From Eurosta solidaginis (Eukaryota; Arthropoda; Insecta; Diptera; Tephritidae): a stretch of DNA of 64,000 bases. The stretch spans positions 152,726,426-152,790,425 of the forward strand of contig NC_090323.1 of the NCBI RefSeq assembly GCF_040869045.1, read 5' to 3'. The notes beneath the pieces were generated by a model. The model worked only from the letters and a program-made list of their open reading frames with translations. It was not told where the DNA came from and made no database searches. A program made the translations under genes and the position numbers. Of the stretch, positions 54,590-64,000 are shown piece by piece (positions within the stretch are counted from its first letter, which is position 1; each line of letters opens with the position of its first letter).

Positions 54590-55330
54590 TCACGTCAATA
54601 TATATATTTATAGTCAGACGGCTATTAAGGCAATAAACTCACACAGTACTTCATCATGAAATGTTCTAGAATCCAGCCAACCTTTGGAGAGAATTCGGCG
54701 AAGCTGGACAATATATATATGCTTTGTTCCCGGTCATAAAGGTATAGAAGGTAACAAAAAAGCCGATGAGTTGGCAAAATAGGGTGCAGGACTCAATGAA
54801 TCTATGGTAGACTGTCCAATCGGCTTGGGAGAAATCAAAAGGAGACAGTAGTTGCATATGATTCATCAAGCAAGAAAGGAGTGGATTGAAATGCTTGGTT
54901 TGAAAATTTTTTAAGATAATGTGCAAATCTTACGGTATTAGAGAAGATGCAAAAATCACGATGACCGCAGTAACTGGGCAGTGCCGTCTGACGTCATATG
55001 CTTAAGGGCCTCGTCAGTAAGATTAGATGTTAGAAGTGCGCGCTGCTGAAAGAAAGAGTTCAGACCGTTCCATGTTCGCGTCCTTCGCCTGCGAAGTCAA
55101 GGCTCTAGCTGGTACGGGGATAGAGTCTCGATGAAGCAACTAGGCTAGGTTTTAGAAAACTTCTAGTATTTGTCAACAGTCCAGAGCTATTTTATAACAT
55201 AAACCCTGTTGGGATTTTTCCGTTTGGTCGTCAAACCAATTCTGCTAGCACCATGAAAAAATTCAATTCATGCGAGATCTGTATTGCCGGGGCAGTTCGA
55301 CCCAACCTGACGTTATACTTGTGGGAAATA
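54590..55330 (+). pseudogene. LOA-like RNase H and C-terminal relic
   Basis: The plus strand reads TAIKAINSHSTSS, then ICFVPGHKGIEGNKKADELA, followed by a stop and CPIGLGEIKRRQ. These match YIDSQAAIKAI, LYWVPGHMGIDRNEKADELA and RLGEIKRRR of the element at 33.5-37.2 kb. Its 3' untranslated part is recognisable too (TTTTTCCGTTTGGTCGTCAAA near 55218). Multiple stops make it inactive. Confidence 0.75.
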
Positions 55331-55449
55331 TAACAGTTTATAGCTTTGTAATGTGCGTTAGTGCTGTTAACTTAGAAGGTCAGATATTTGGTTAATGTAG
55401 CTATATAATGATGCTGAAAAGAGAATCGCAATACAAGCGATGAGGTAGC

Positions 55450-57165
55450 AAAAAAAGTCAATGAGCTCGGTGAAGGAGCAGCAGCCATTCAATGGGTGCT
55501 ACCTCCTACAAATTAAACCATCCAAAGCAGTGGGCCCGGAAGGCATAGCCATGCCGATGCCTAAAAGCCTAGGGAAAGATATCTTCGACCTGTGTCTTTC
55601 CACCTTTGTCATACCCGAAAAATGGAAATTGACCAAGGTGGTCCCGCTACTAAAGCCTGGGAAACCAGCTAACATAGGAGAGTCATATAGCCCGATATCT
55701 CTCCTATCGCCAGTAGCCAAGACGCTTGAAGCCATTTTGCTCCCCTACTTCAAAGCAAATTTGCAGCTAGCCTGTCATCAGCATGGCTTCAGAAAGCTCC
55801 ATAGCACCACCACCGCGCTAAATGCCATCAGCACCCAGATAAATTGCGGTTTAAATCAAAACCCCCACCATAGAACAGTTGCGCTAGACCTATCAAAAGC
55901 TTTTGATACGGTCAACCATGGAACGTTACTGTAAGACCTGGAAGGGTCTACCCTTCCCCCATGTCTTAAAAGGTGGACCGCAAATTATCTGGGTGGTCGG
56001 CAGGCATCGGTGCAATTTAGAAATGAAACATCAAAACCAAGAAGAATTAAACAAGGGGTGCCACAGGGTGGTGTCCTATCCCGACTTTTGTTTAATTTCT
56101 ACATATCTAAGCTACCTTCGCCACCAGAACGAGTTACTATCGTTTTCTACGCCGATGACTAAACTGCTACCTCCCTGGTCTCTCCAGTTTTTCCGCCTCG
56201 CGAAACCTGGCATTATCACCGACTAAATCCTTATTTACAACATGGACGTCCCAAATGTCGACCATTTTGAACATCCACGTCGATGGCGCTACGCTACCCA
56301 TTGTCCTACACCCCAAAATCTTGGGTATGACGTTTGATCAGGATCTACATTTTGGTGAGCACGCAGCCGCAATTGTACCGAAAATCCAGAGCCGTAATAA
56401 AATCCTCAAATCCCTTGCTGGCAGTACTTGGGGAAAAGACAAAGAAACGCTTATTACCACATACAAAGCAATTGGCCAGCCGATTGCATGCTACGCGTCC
56501 CCTATATGGTCGCCAAACCTTAAAATTACCCACTGGAAGAAGCTACAGGCCTGCCAAAATACTGCTCTCAGAACCGCCACGGGCTGTCTTCTTTTGTTCC
56601 AAGAACATCATCTACATAATGAGGCGAGAATACTCCCCATCAGGGAGAGAAATGAGATGCTAACCAAACAGTTCCTGTTGAATACCCAGAAACCTGGGCA
56701 TCCCAACAGACATCTGATTGATGAGCCAACACCTCCTAGGGACTTAAGGAGTCATCTCCGTAAGCATTTCGAGGAAACACGGCACCTGAGAACTCAGCCG
56801 TATGAAGCAAAAAAACACAAGCAGGTCCTTGGTGAACTCCACAAACAGGCGTCGGACCTTTATGCCAGGAATTGTCCGGTGAATCCAGTACTCAAAGAAC
56901 AGTACCCAAAACTTGCGGAAGAGGAAAGCATACTCCCCAGGAAACGCGAGGGGACACATCGCATGCAGGACAAACACTACATATGTCGGGGGAGGAGCAG
57001 CCGAGTCAGAACAGCGAACGCCTAGCATGGGCCCGTACCAACAGGTCAAAAGCAGTTCACTGAGAAGAGCTTTGCTCGGAGATACCCACGATTCTGCAAC
57101 CAGTAGAGGCCTCGGGAAGTACAAAGAGGCAGTGGTGAACTCAACGCCTAATTTGAGAGGGTAAA
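55450..57165 (+). pseudogene. Jockey-clade ORF2 relic (reverse transcriptase)
   Basis: A first frame (55461-55934) has KPSKAVGPEGIAMPM, then WKLTKVVPLLKPGKP, SPISLLSPVAKTLEAILLPY, HQHGFRKLHSTTTALNAIS and VALDLSKAFDTVNH. After a stop and frame changes the sequence reads KQGVPQGGVLSPLLF-like, with one residue altered, and FYADD followed directly by a TAA. A second frame (56255-57025) holds VLHPKILGMTFDQDLHFGEH, LAGSTWGKDKETLITTYKA and KLQACQNTALRTATGCL. The zinc-binding tail seen in the 2.2- and 52.5-kb relics is replaced by unrelated sequence after EESILPRK. There is no RNase H, as usual for jockey. The copy is dead. Confidence 0.88.
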
Positions 57166-58214
57166 ATTAACCTGTTAACAGGGTACTAAATAGGATAGGC
57201 GCATCAACAAGACACGCAGTGCCCTAGTTGGATGCATGTATGTTAAAATCTGGAGGACAGTGGAGCCCTAGTAACTAGTAATCAGGGAAAGCTGTTCGTG
57301 AGAATGAAGCGAGTAGTAACAATTGGAGGTAAAGTAAAAACGTTGACTTTTCGAGGAAGCCAAATGAAAGAAATGAGGTAATAAATGAGTATCTATGCGT
57401 GTTGCGAGATGAAAGTACTGGATCGCTTCTTCTTCTTCAAATCTGCTGCGTGGAAAAGTTTTGTAAAGTTCAGGGGGCGCAAAAAATTTTTAAATATATG
57501 ATATCATAGCTTGGGTGTGTATGAATTCGGAGGATGCGCTGCGCCTGCTTCAGGGTCAGATTCCGAATATATCGATACAGGATTGAAGGAGACATCGCGT
57601 ATCTCGGCCTACGGAGGTGGATCAGCACTATATCCTACAAATAAACAAGCAGTTAGAGGCAAGGTCAGTATTTATTTGAACTTCAAGAACAGAAGTCCTA
57701 AGGACAACAATAATTACACGCTAGAAGCAGATATATCGTCTCAAATCACGATTATTTTGAGAAAATTAAATCAAGGAGGCAGGAAGATAGGGAACAAATA
57801 ACTACAAATTTAATCGAGGGCATGTTGCAACAGCTCAGTGAAGCTGCAGTTCCTACATATAAACCTTAAACGCTGACGATGTTTCGGGGCTCAGCACCCG
57901 CGGATTCAACGTAAGGCGTGCGAAATCGGTAGGTGGAAACTGCAGTGGTCGCTAGCAAATATCAACTCTCAAGTATGCGATCTTATTTCAGCAAGGAGCG
58001 GTAGAAGTATTAGAGCAAAAGGAAAATTTTTGCGTTGTTCTGGCATCGTGGTACATTGTTTACAAGTTGAGGGTGGTACCTGAAGACTTAAAAAAGTTGG
58101 CGCAAAAGCTGGCCGGAAGGCGCAAAAAAAGACTCGTCATTGGGTGGACAGAAAACGATAGAATAGCGTAGATAGCTATGATTGGCCAAACATGCGCACC
58201 TCTCTAGGAAGAGA
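57166..58214. other. Unassigned sequence downstream of the jockey relic
   Basis: No gene was found. A GCGCATCAACAAGACA match near 57200 links the first 100 bases to 347-362. The 96-codon frame at 57511-57801 has no recognisable feature. Confidence 0.35.
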
Positions 58215-58388
58215 ACCTAATATCTTTTTGGCAATTTCTCCCTTAATTTCCAATATAAAAACGTGAAACTTGGTGATATATATTCTAATATATCATAGAA
58301 GAATTCCTGTAAAAATCATTTCGATCGGAGCTATATATAATATATATCCCATGCAACCGATCGTTCAGATAAGGGTTTTTTCCATTTT
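58215..58388 (-). mobile_element. Second-family helentron-like element, distal fragment (split by copy D)
   Basis: The reverse complement matches about 2660-2840 of the uninterrupted copy, including CTGAACGATCGGTTG and AATATATATCACCAAGTTTC. It is cut on its right by the end of copy D at 58389; the rest continues at 62110. Confidence 0.75.
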
Positions 58389-61300
58389 TATACTCAGTTG
58401 AGCAGAGCTCACAGAGTATATTAAGTTTGATTGGATAACGGTTGGTTGTACATATATAAAGGAATCGAGATAGATATAGACTTCCATATATCAAAATAAT
58501 CAGGATCGAAAAAAAATTTGATTGAGCCATGTCCGTCCGTCCGTCCGTCCGTCCGTTAACACGATAACTTGAGTAAATTTTGAGGTATCTTGATGAAATT
58601 TGGTATGTAGGTTCCTGAGCACTCATCTCAGATCGCTGTTTAAAATGAACGATATCGGACTATATCGAAAATTTCGAAAAACCGAAAAAGTGCGTTAACT
58701 CATTACAAAAGACAGATAAAGCGACGAAACTTGGTAGATGGGTTGACGTTATGACGCAGAATAGAAAATTAGTAAGATTTTGGACAATGGGCGTGGCACC
58801 GCCCACTTTTACAAGAAGGTAATTTAAAAGTTTTGCAAGCAGTAATTTGGCAGCCGTTGAAGATATCATAATGAAATTTGGCAGGAACGTTACTACTATT
58901 ACTCTATATGTGCTAAATAAAAATTAGCAAAATTGGATGAAGAACATGCCCACTTTTTAAAAAAAATTTTTTTTAAATTCAAATTTTAACAAAAAATTTA
59001 ATATCTTTACTGTATATAAGTAAATTAAGTCAAAAATTCAACTCCAGTAATGATATGATGCAACAAAATACAAAAATAAAAGAAAATTTGAAAATGGGCG
59101 TGGCTCCGCCCTTTTTCATTTAGTTTGTCTAGAATACTTTTATTGCCATAAGTCGAACAAAAATTTACCAATCCTTCTCAAATTTGGTAGGAGCATAGAT
59201 TCTATGACGGTAACTGTTCTCTGTGAAATTGGGCGAAATCGGTGGAAGCCACGCCCAGTTTTTATACACAGTCCACCGTCTGTCCTTCCGCTCGGCCATT
59301 AACACAATAACTTGAGCAAAATCCGATATATCTTTACTAAACTTAGCCCACGTGCTTACCTGAGCTCACTTTTTCTTGGTATAAAAAATGGGCGAAATCT
59401 GACCATAACCACGCCCACTTTATCGATATCGAAAATTACGAAAAATGAAAAAAATGCCATAATTCTATACCAAATACGAAAAAAGGGATGAAACATGGTA
59501 ACTGGATTGGCTTATTGACGCAAAATATAACTTTGGAAAAAGCTTTGTAAAATGGGTGTGACACCTACCATATTAAGTAGAAGAAAATGAAAAAGTTCTA
59601 CAAGGCGAAATCAACAGCCCTTGGAATCTTGGCAGGAATACTGTTAGTGGTATTGCATATATAAATAAATTAGCAGTACCCGACAGATGATTTTCTGGAT
59701 CACCTGGTCCACATTTTGGTCGATATCGCGAGAACGCCTTCACATATACATCTAAGGGCCACTCGCTTTTAAAACCCTCATTAATACCTTTAATTTGATA
59801 TCCATATCGTACAAAAACATACCAGAGTCACCCCTGTCCCACCCTAATGGCGATATCTCGAAAAGGCGTCCACCTATAGACCTAATGCCCCCTCCCTCTT
59901 AAAATGCTCAGTAACACCTTTCGTTTGATACCCATATCGTACAAACATTCTAGGTCACCCCTGGCCCACCCTAATGGCGATATCTCGAAAAGGCGTCCAC
60001 CTATAGACCTAATGCCCACTCCCTCTTAAAATGCTCAGTAACAGCTTTCGTTTGATACCCATATCGTACAAACATTCTAGAGTCACACCTGGCCCACCCT
60101 AATGGCGATATTTCGAAAAGGCGTCCACCTATAGAACTAAGGATTACTCCCTTTTAAAATACTCATTACCACCTTTCATTTGATACCCATATCGTACAAA
60201 CACATTCTAGAGTCACCCTGGCCCACCCTAATGGCGATATCTCGAAAAGGCGTCCACCTATAGACCTAATGTCCACTCCCTCTTAAAATGCTCAGTAACA
60301 CCTTTCGTTTGATACCCATATCGTACAAACATTCTAGAGTCACCCCTGGCCCACCCTAATGGCGATATCTCGAAAAGGCGTCCACCTATAGACCTAATGT
60401 CCACTTCCTCTTAAAATGCTCAGTAACACCTTTCGTTTGATACCCATATCGTACAAACATTCTAGAGTCATCCCTGTCCCACCCTAATGGCGATATCTCG
60501 AAAAGGCGTCCACCTATAAACCTAATGCCCACTCCCTCTTAAAATGCTCAGTAACACCTTTCGTTTGATACCCATATCGTACAAACATTCTAGAGTCACA
60601 CCTGGCCCACCCTAATGGCGATATCTCGAAAAGGCGTCCACCTATAGAACTAAGGATTACTCCCTTTTAAAATACTCATTACCACCTTTCATTTGATACC
60701 CATATCGTACAAACACATTCTAGAGTCACCCTGGCCCACCCTAATGGCGATATCTCGAAAAGGCGTCCACCTATAGACCTAATGCCCACTCCCTCTTAAA
60801 ATGCTCAGTAACACCTTTCGTTTGATACCCATACCGTACAAACATTCTAGAGTCACCCTTGGTCCAGCTTTATGGCGATATCTCGAAAAGGCGTTCACCT
60901 ATAGAACTAAGGATTACTCCCTTTTAAAATACTCATTACCACCTTTCATTTGATACCCATATCGTACAAACACATTCTAGAGTCACCCTGGCCCACCCTA
61001 ATGGCGATATCCCGAAAAGGCGTCCACCTATAGACCTAATGCCCACTCCCTCTTAAAATGCTCAGTAACAACTTTCGTTTGATACCCATATCGTACAAAC
61101 ATTCTAGAGTCACCCTTGGTCCACCTTTATGGCGGTATCTCGAAAAGGCGTCCACCTATAGAACTAAGGATTACTCCCTTTTAAAATACTCCTTACCACC
61201 TTTCATTTGATACCCATATCGTACAAACACATTCTAGAGTCACCCCTGGCCCACCCTAATGGCGATATCTCGAAAAGGCGTCCACCTATAGACCTAATGC

Positions 61301-62109
61301 CCACTCCCTCTTAAAATGCTCAGTAACACCTTTCGTTTGATGCACATATCGTACAAACACATTCTAGAGTCACCCCTGGCCCACCCTAATGACGATATCT
61401 CGAAAAGGCGTCTACCTATAGACCTCATGCCCACTCCCTCTTAAAATGCTCAGTAACACCTTTCGTTTGATACCCATACCGTACAAACATTCTAGAGTCA
61501 CCCCTGGCCCACCCTAATGGCGATATCTCGAAAAGGCGTCCACCTATAGACTTAATGCCCACTCCCTCTTAAAATGCTCAGTAACACCTTTCATTTGATT
61601 CCCATATCGTACAAACACATTCTAGAGACACCCCTGGTCCACCTTTATGGCGATATCTCGAAACGGCGTCCACCTATGGAACTAAGGATCACTCCTTTTC
61701 AAAATACTCATTAACAGCTTTCATTTGATACCCATATCGTACAAACACATTATAGAATCACCCCTGGTCCACCTTAATGGGGACATCTCGAAAAGGCGTC
61801 CACCGATAGACCTAAGGCCCACTCCCTCTTAAAATGCTCAGTAACACCTTTCATTTGATACCCATATCGTACAAACAAATTCTAGAGTCAGCCCTGGTCT
61901 ACCTTTATGGCGATATCCCTAAATGGCGTTCATCCATAGAACTATGGCCTACTCTCTCTTAAAATACTCTTTAATACCTTTCATTTGATACACATGTTAT
62001 ACAATCACATTCCAGGGTTACCCCAGATTGATTTTCCTTATTTTGTCTCCATAGCTCTCAACTGAGTATGTTATGTTCGGTTACACCCGAACTTAGCCTT
62101 CCTTACTTG
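58389..62109. mobile_element. Helentron/mini-me-like element, copy D (largest)
   Basis: Inverted relative to copies A-C. It begins TATACTCAGTTGAGCAGAGC and ends with the hairpin GTTCGG-TTACAC-CCGAAC (62074-62091) and CCTTCCTTACTTG. The (GTCC)n tract lies at 58530-58555 and the body at 58600-59690. The tandem array (about 59700-62010) has about 18 units, roughly twice as many as copy B. There are no coding frames; those at 58285-58869 are fragments of the repeat body. It interrupts an older element of the second family. Confidence 0.75.
59700..62010 (-). repeat. 127-130-bp tandem array with two interleaved unit types (about 18 units)
   Basis: One unit type contains CTAATGCCCACTCCCTCTTA and CAGTAACACCTTTCGTTTGA. 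The other contains CTAAGGATTACTCCCTTTTA and CATTACCACCTTTCATTTGA. They are mixed in short runs, which suggests expansion by duplication of multi-unit blocks. The outermost units, next to the hairpin end, match those of copy B in order. Confidence 0.85.
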
Positions 62110-62278
62110 TTTATTTTATATTTATCTTAAAAATCGTTTAGGTATGTACATCTATATATTTCTTATCTTATATATCCGATTATTTGGAGATTACGAACGG
62201 GATAAGATTATTGTTCAGCCCCATTCATGAATGGTATGAAGTCTTCGGCACAGCCGAAGACAGTCCTGTCCTTACTTG
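62110..62278 (-). mobile_element. Second-family helentron-like element, hairpin end (split by copy D)
   Basis: The reverse complement matches 2512-2665: CAAGTAAGGAC, CATTCATGAATGGGGCTGAA, TTATCCCGTTCGTAATCTCC and CTAAACGATTTTTAAGATAA. Unlike the 2.5-kb copy it keeps the terminal hairpin GTCTTCGGC-TGT-GCCGAAGAC (62240-62260). With 58215-58388 it makes one older element. Confidence 0.8.
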
Positions 62279-64000
62279 TTTTTTTTTTATAAAATCTGAA
62301 ACACCATCAATGCAAATTTAGGTAGACTTTAATGATTGTGTTTCAAAACTGAGTATTCATAAAAATTTAGAAAACACCTTATAAAAATTTGGAAATTTTT
62401 TTAAATTTTCTCGAGTTTTTCATAAATGTTTTTGAGATTGATTTGCATATACTTTTATACTTTGTTAAATTATCGAAAAAAAGGTTTTAGTTGACGAAAT
62501 TTGACTTTTTTGTAGGAACAATGCACAATAATCAAATTACTTGTCGCTATTTTACTTACGAAATTTAAGATTGAGCTAATTAGTGTCATTCGATTACAAT
62601 GACTATCACTTACCTGTAATGGAAAAGAGAGAAAAAATGTATTAGTTAAATTTTTTTATACGTAATTTGTTACTAATTTTATATGAAAAATCTTTTTAGG
62701 ACAGATATTTGTAAATATTTTGCTGGTACATTTCTGAATTACTGAGCTCAATTTATGTTAAAAAAGTATTTATGTATAACTTTGGGGAAAAATGGTAAAA
62801 AACGTTGCAACAAGGAGAACAAGACCACAGCGATTTCGATTACAACCTGTAAAAATCTTTACAGCTTTAACGCCCCGGCAATGGATATAAACCCGCACTG
62901 AACGCAATGATCGATGTGTTGTGATAGAGGCTCGACTAAAGTCAAGTTCTGTTGTAGTACAACTTTTTCCCAGAGCATTTCGTACAGAAATAAGCTTTGT
63001 ATACTTGCATGTACAAGAGCTTTGCTTTGTTGTTGGCAAGCTCTTTATAAACAAGTTTTTTTGCATTGTGCTATTTTTTTGAGAAGCACAATAACTCACC
63101 ATGAATGTTAGTTGTTGTTGCTAAGCGGGGAGTGCCCTTATTACAAATTCTTATCTCGAGAAAAAATGCTTTGAAGAAGGTATAATCAAAACAGCTGTTT
63201 TGTCAGTCCTCTTGTCGATTTGTTTAAATTTTCCCATAAATTTAAATTGAATATTGCTTTAAATATGTCTTCATACATTAAGCATCTGGGACACTCACCG
63301 TTTAAGAACAACAACTACAAGTTTTTAAATTAATTAAAAAGAAACTAATCTAGTTTTCACAATATGTACGCATATAATAGGCTAAAAATAATAATAACAA
63401 AAAATTAAAAGATAACAGCTGCACTTGCAACACCAAACGAACGAACACCCGCAAACGATTGTCAATCAACATCAGTAGCGACAACAAAACATTGTAAAAA
63501 CATTGTGCTGACATAAATACATATACAAACTGACAACTTTACTGTCTGTTACGAAGTCTTGTTAAAACAAGCACGAATCAACAATAAAAGCTGGCAGAGG
63601 AAGAAAAAAACAAGCAATCAGCGACAAAGAGCATATTGAAGAATAGGTATCAGAAAGAAGTACAAGCTAGAAGAAGCAAAGGCAAGAAGAAGAATAATCT
63701 AAAAAAATAACCTGCGCTTCAGCCCACGAACACAATCACCTCGAGGGCTTTTTGTTGTGACCGCCATTGCCACATTGAATTTTTATGTGGCAGCGTGAGA
63801 TGTGGCTTTGCTACCACTTTTACATGCCACCGCTAAAGCAAAGTCTACAACGTTCAAGCTGCCGTATTGCCGCCACATACAACTCATCAAATTCTCGCTT
63901 GTTAACGTGTGTTGCAACGCTCAACCGACAGACCATGCCCCTTCAGGGTAGGGGTAGTTTGAATCCCCCAACTCTTAACAGTGGCAACTACCAAGCAGAC
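62279..64000. other. Unassigned terminal stretch
   Basis: No gene was identified. 63420-63720 is rich in CAACA and GAAGAAG segments, a composition common in fly 5' untranslated regions, so a host gene could begin beyond the window. No promoter, splice site or coding frame supports this. The frames at 62770-63111 on both strands have no domain. Confidence 0.35.

Noticed and set aside
57870..57935. CTGACGATGTTTCGG...GCGAAATC as a further hammerhead
   Set aside because: The core boxes occur, but no helix II or helix I pairing could be drawn on either strand.
59700..62010. CRISPR-like array
   Set aside because: Whole 127-130-bp units are repeated without unique spacers, in a eukaryotic transposon.
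63420..64000. 5' untranslated region of a host gene
   Set aside because: Only the composition suggests it. No promoter, start codon context or splice donor could be supported within the window.

Overview
The window looks like repeat-rich intergenic DNA from a higher dipteran. I infer a tephritid-type fruit fly from the AT-rich composition and the mix of elements: dipteran mini-me/DINE-like repeats with (GTCC)n tracts, tRNA-derived SINEs, jockey- and LOA-like non-LTR elements, and gypsy and copia elements. I found no host protein-coding gene, rRNA gene or intact tRNA gene. Apart from the gypsy element, nearly every long open frame is a retroelement fragment or a shadow frame.

Layout. 0.5-5.3 kb holds dispersed-repeat, jockey and LOA relics, a helentron-like element and a 30-bp minisatellite. 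5.5-7.7, 28.1-30.7, 50.3-52.1 and 58.4-62.1 kb are four copies of one large non-autonomous family. It has a terminal hairpin, a subterminal inverted repeat, 130-bp tandem units and a (GTCC)n tract. 14.94-23.12 kb is a complete, very young Ty3/gypsy retrotransposon: near-identical 1.38-kb LTRs, 4-bp target duplication GTTC, duplicated primer site, intact gag, and intact pol joined by a -1 frameshift. 31.8-32.5 kb is a hAT-type MITE with a perfect 8-bp target duplication. 33.5-37.2 kb is a nearly full-length LOA/I-group non-LTR element on the minus strand, lodged inside an older plus-strand non-LTR relic. 40.0-44.5 kb is a decayed copia element with 5-bp duplication ATAGC and its own MITE insertion, sitting in a CGATA-rich repeat. 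54-57 kb holds a SINE, a LOA relic and a jockey relic.

Working parts. Only the gypsy element looks functional: TATA box, polyadenylation signal, primer site, gag, frameshift signal, protease, RT, RNase H, integrase, polypurine tract and second LTR are in order. One gag zinc knuckle lacks its histidine. The helentron-like, SINE and MITE copies are non-autonomous.

Most unusual signals. (1) Four consecutive stem-loops in the gypsy LTR (about 16010-16146, repeated at 22808-22944) have different stems but the same seven-base loop pattern G-N-T-T-C-T-A. (2) Three hammerhead-ribozyme-like motifs (1495-1534 plus, 13091-13131 minus, 50121-50170 plus), two of them beside tRNA-like promoter boxes. (3) A GGGAAAC slippery heptamer followed by a possible H-type pseudoknot at the gag-pol junction. 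(4) A nested insertion at 58.2-62.3 kb which, compared with an uninterrupted relative at 2.5-3.3 kb, shows integration without an obvious target duplication.
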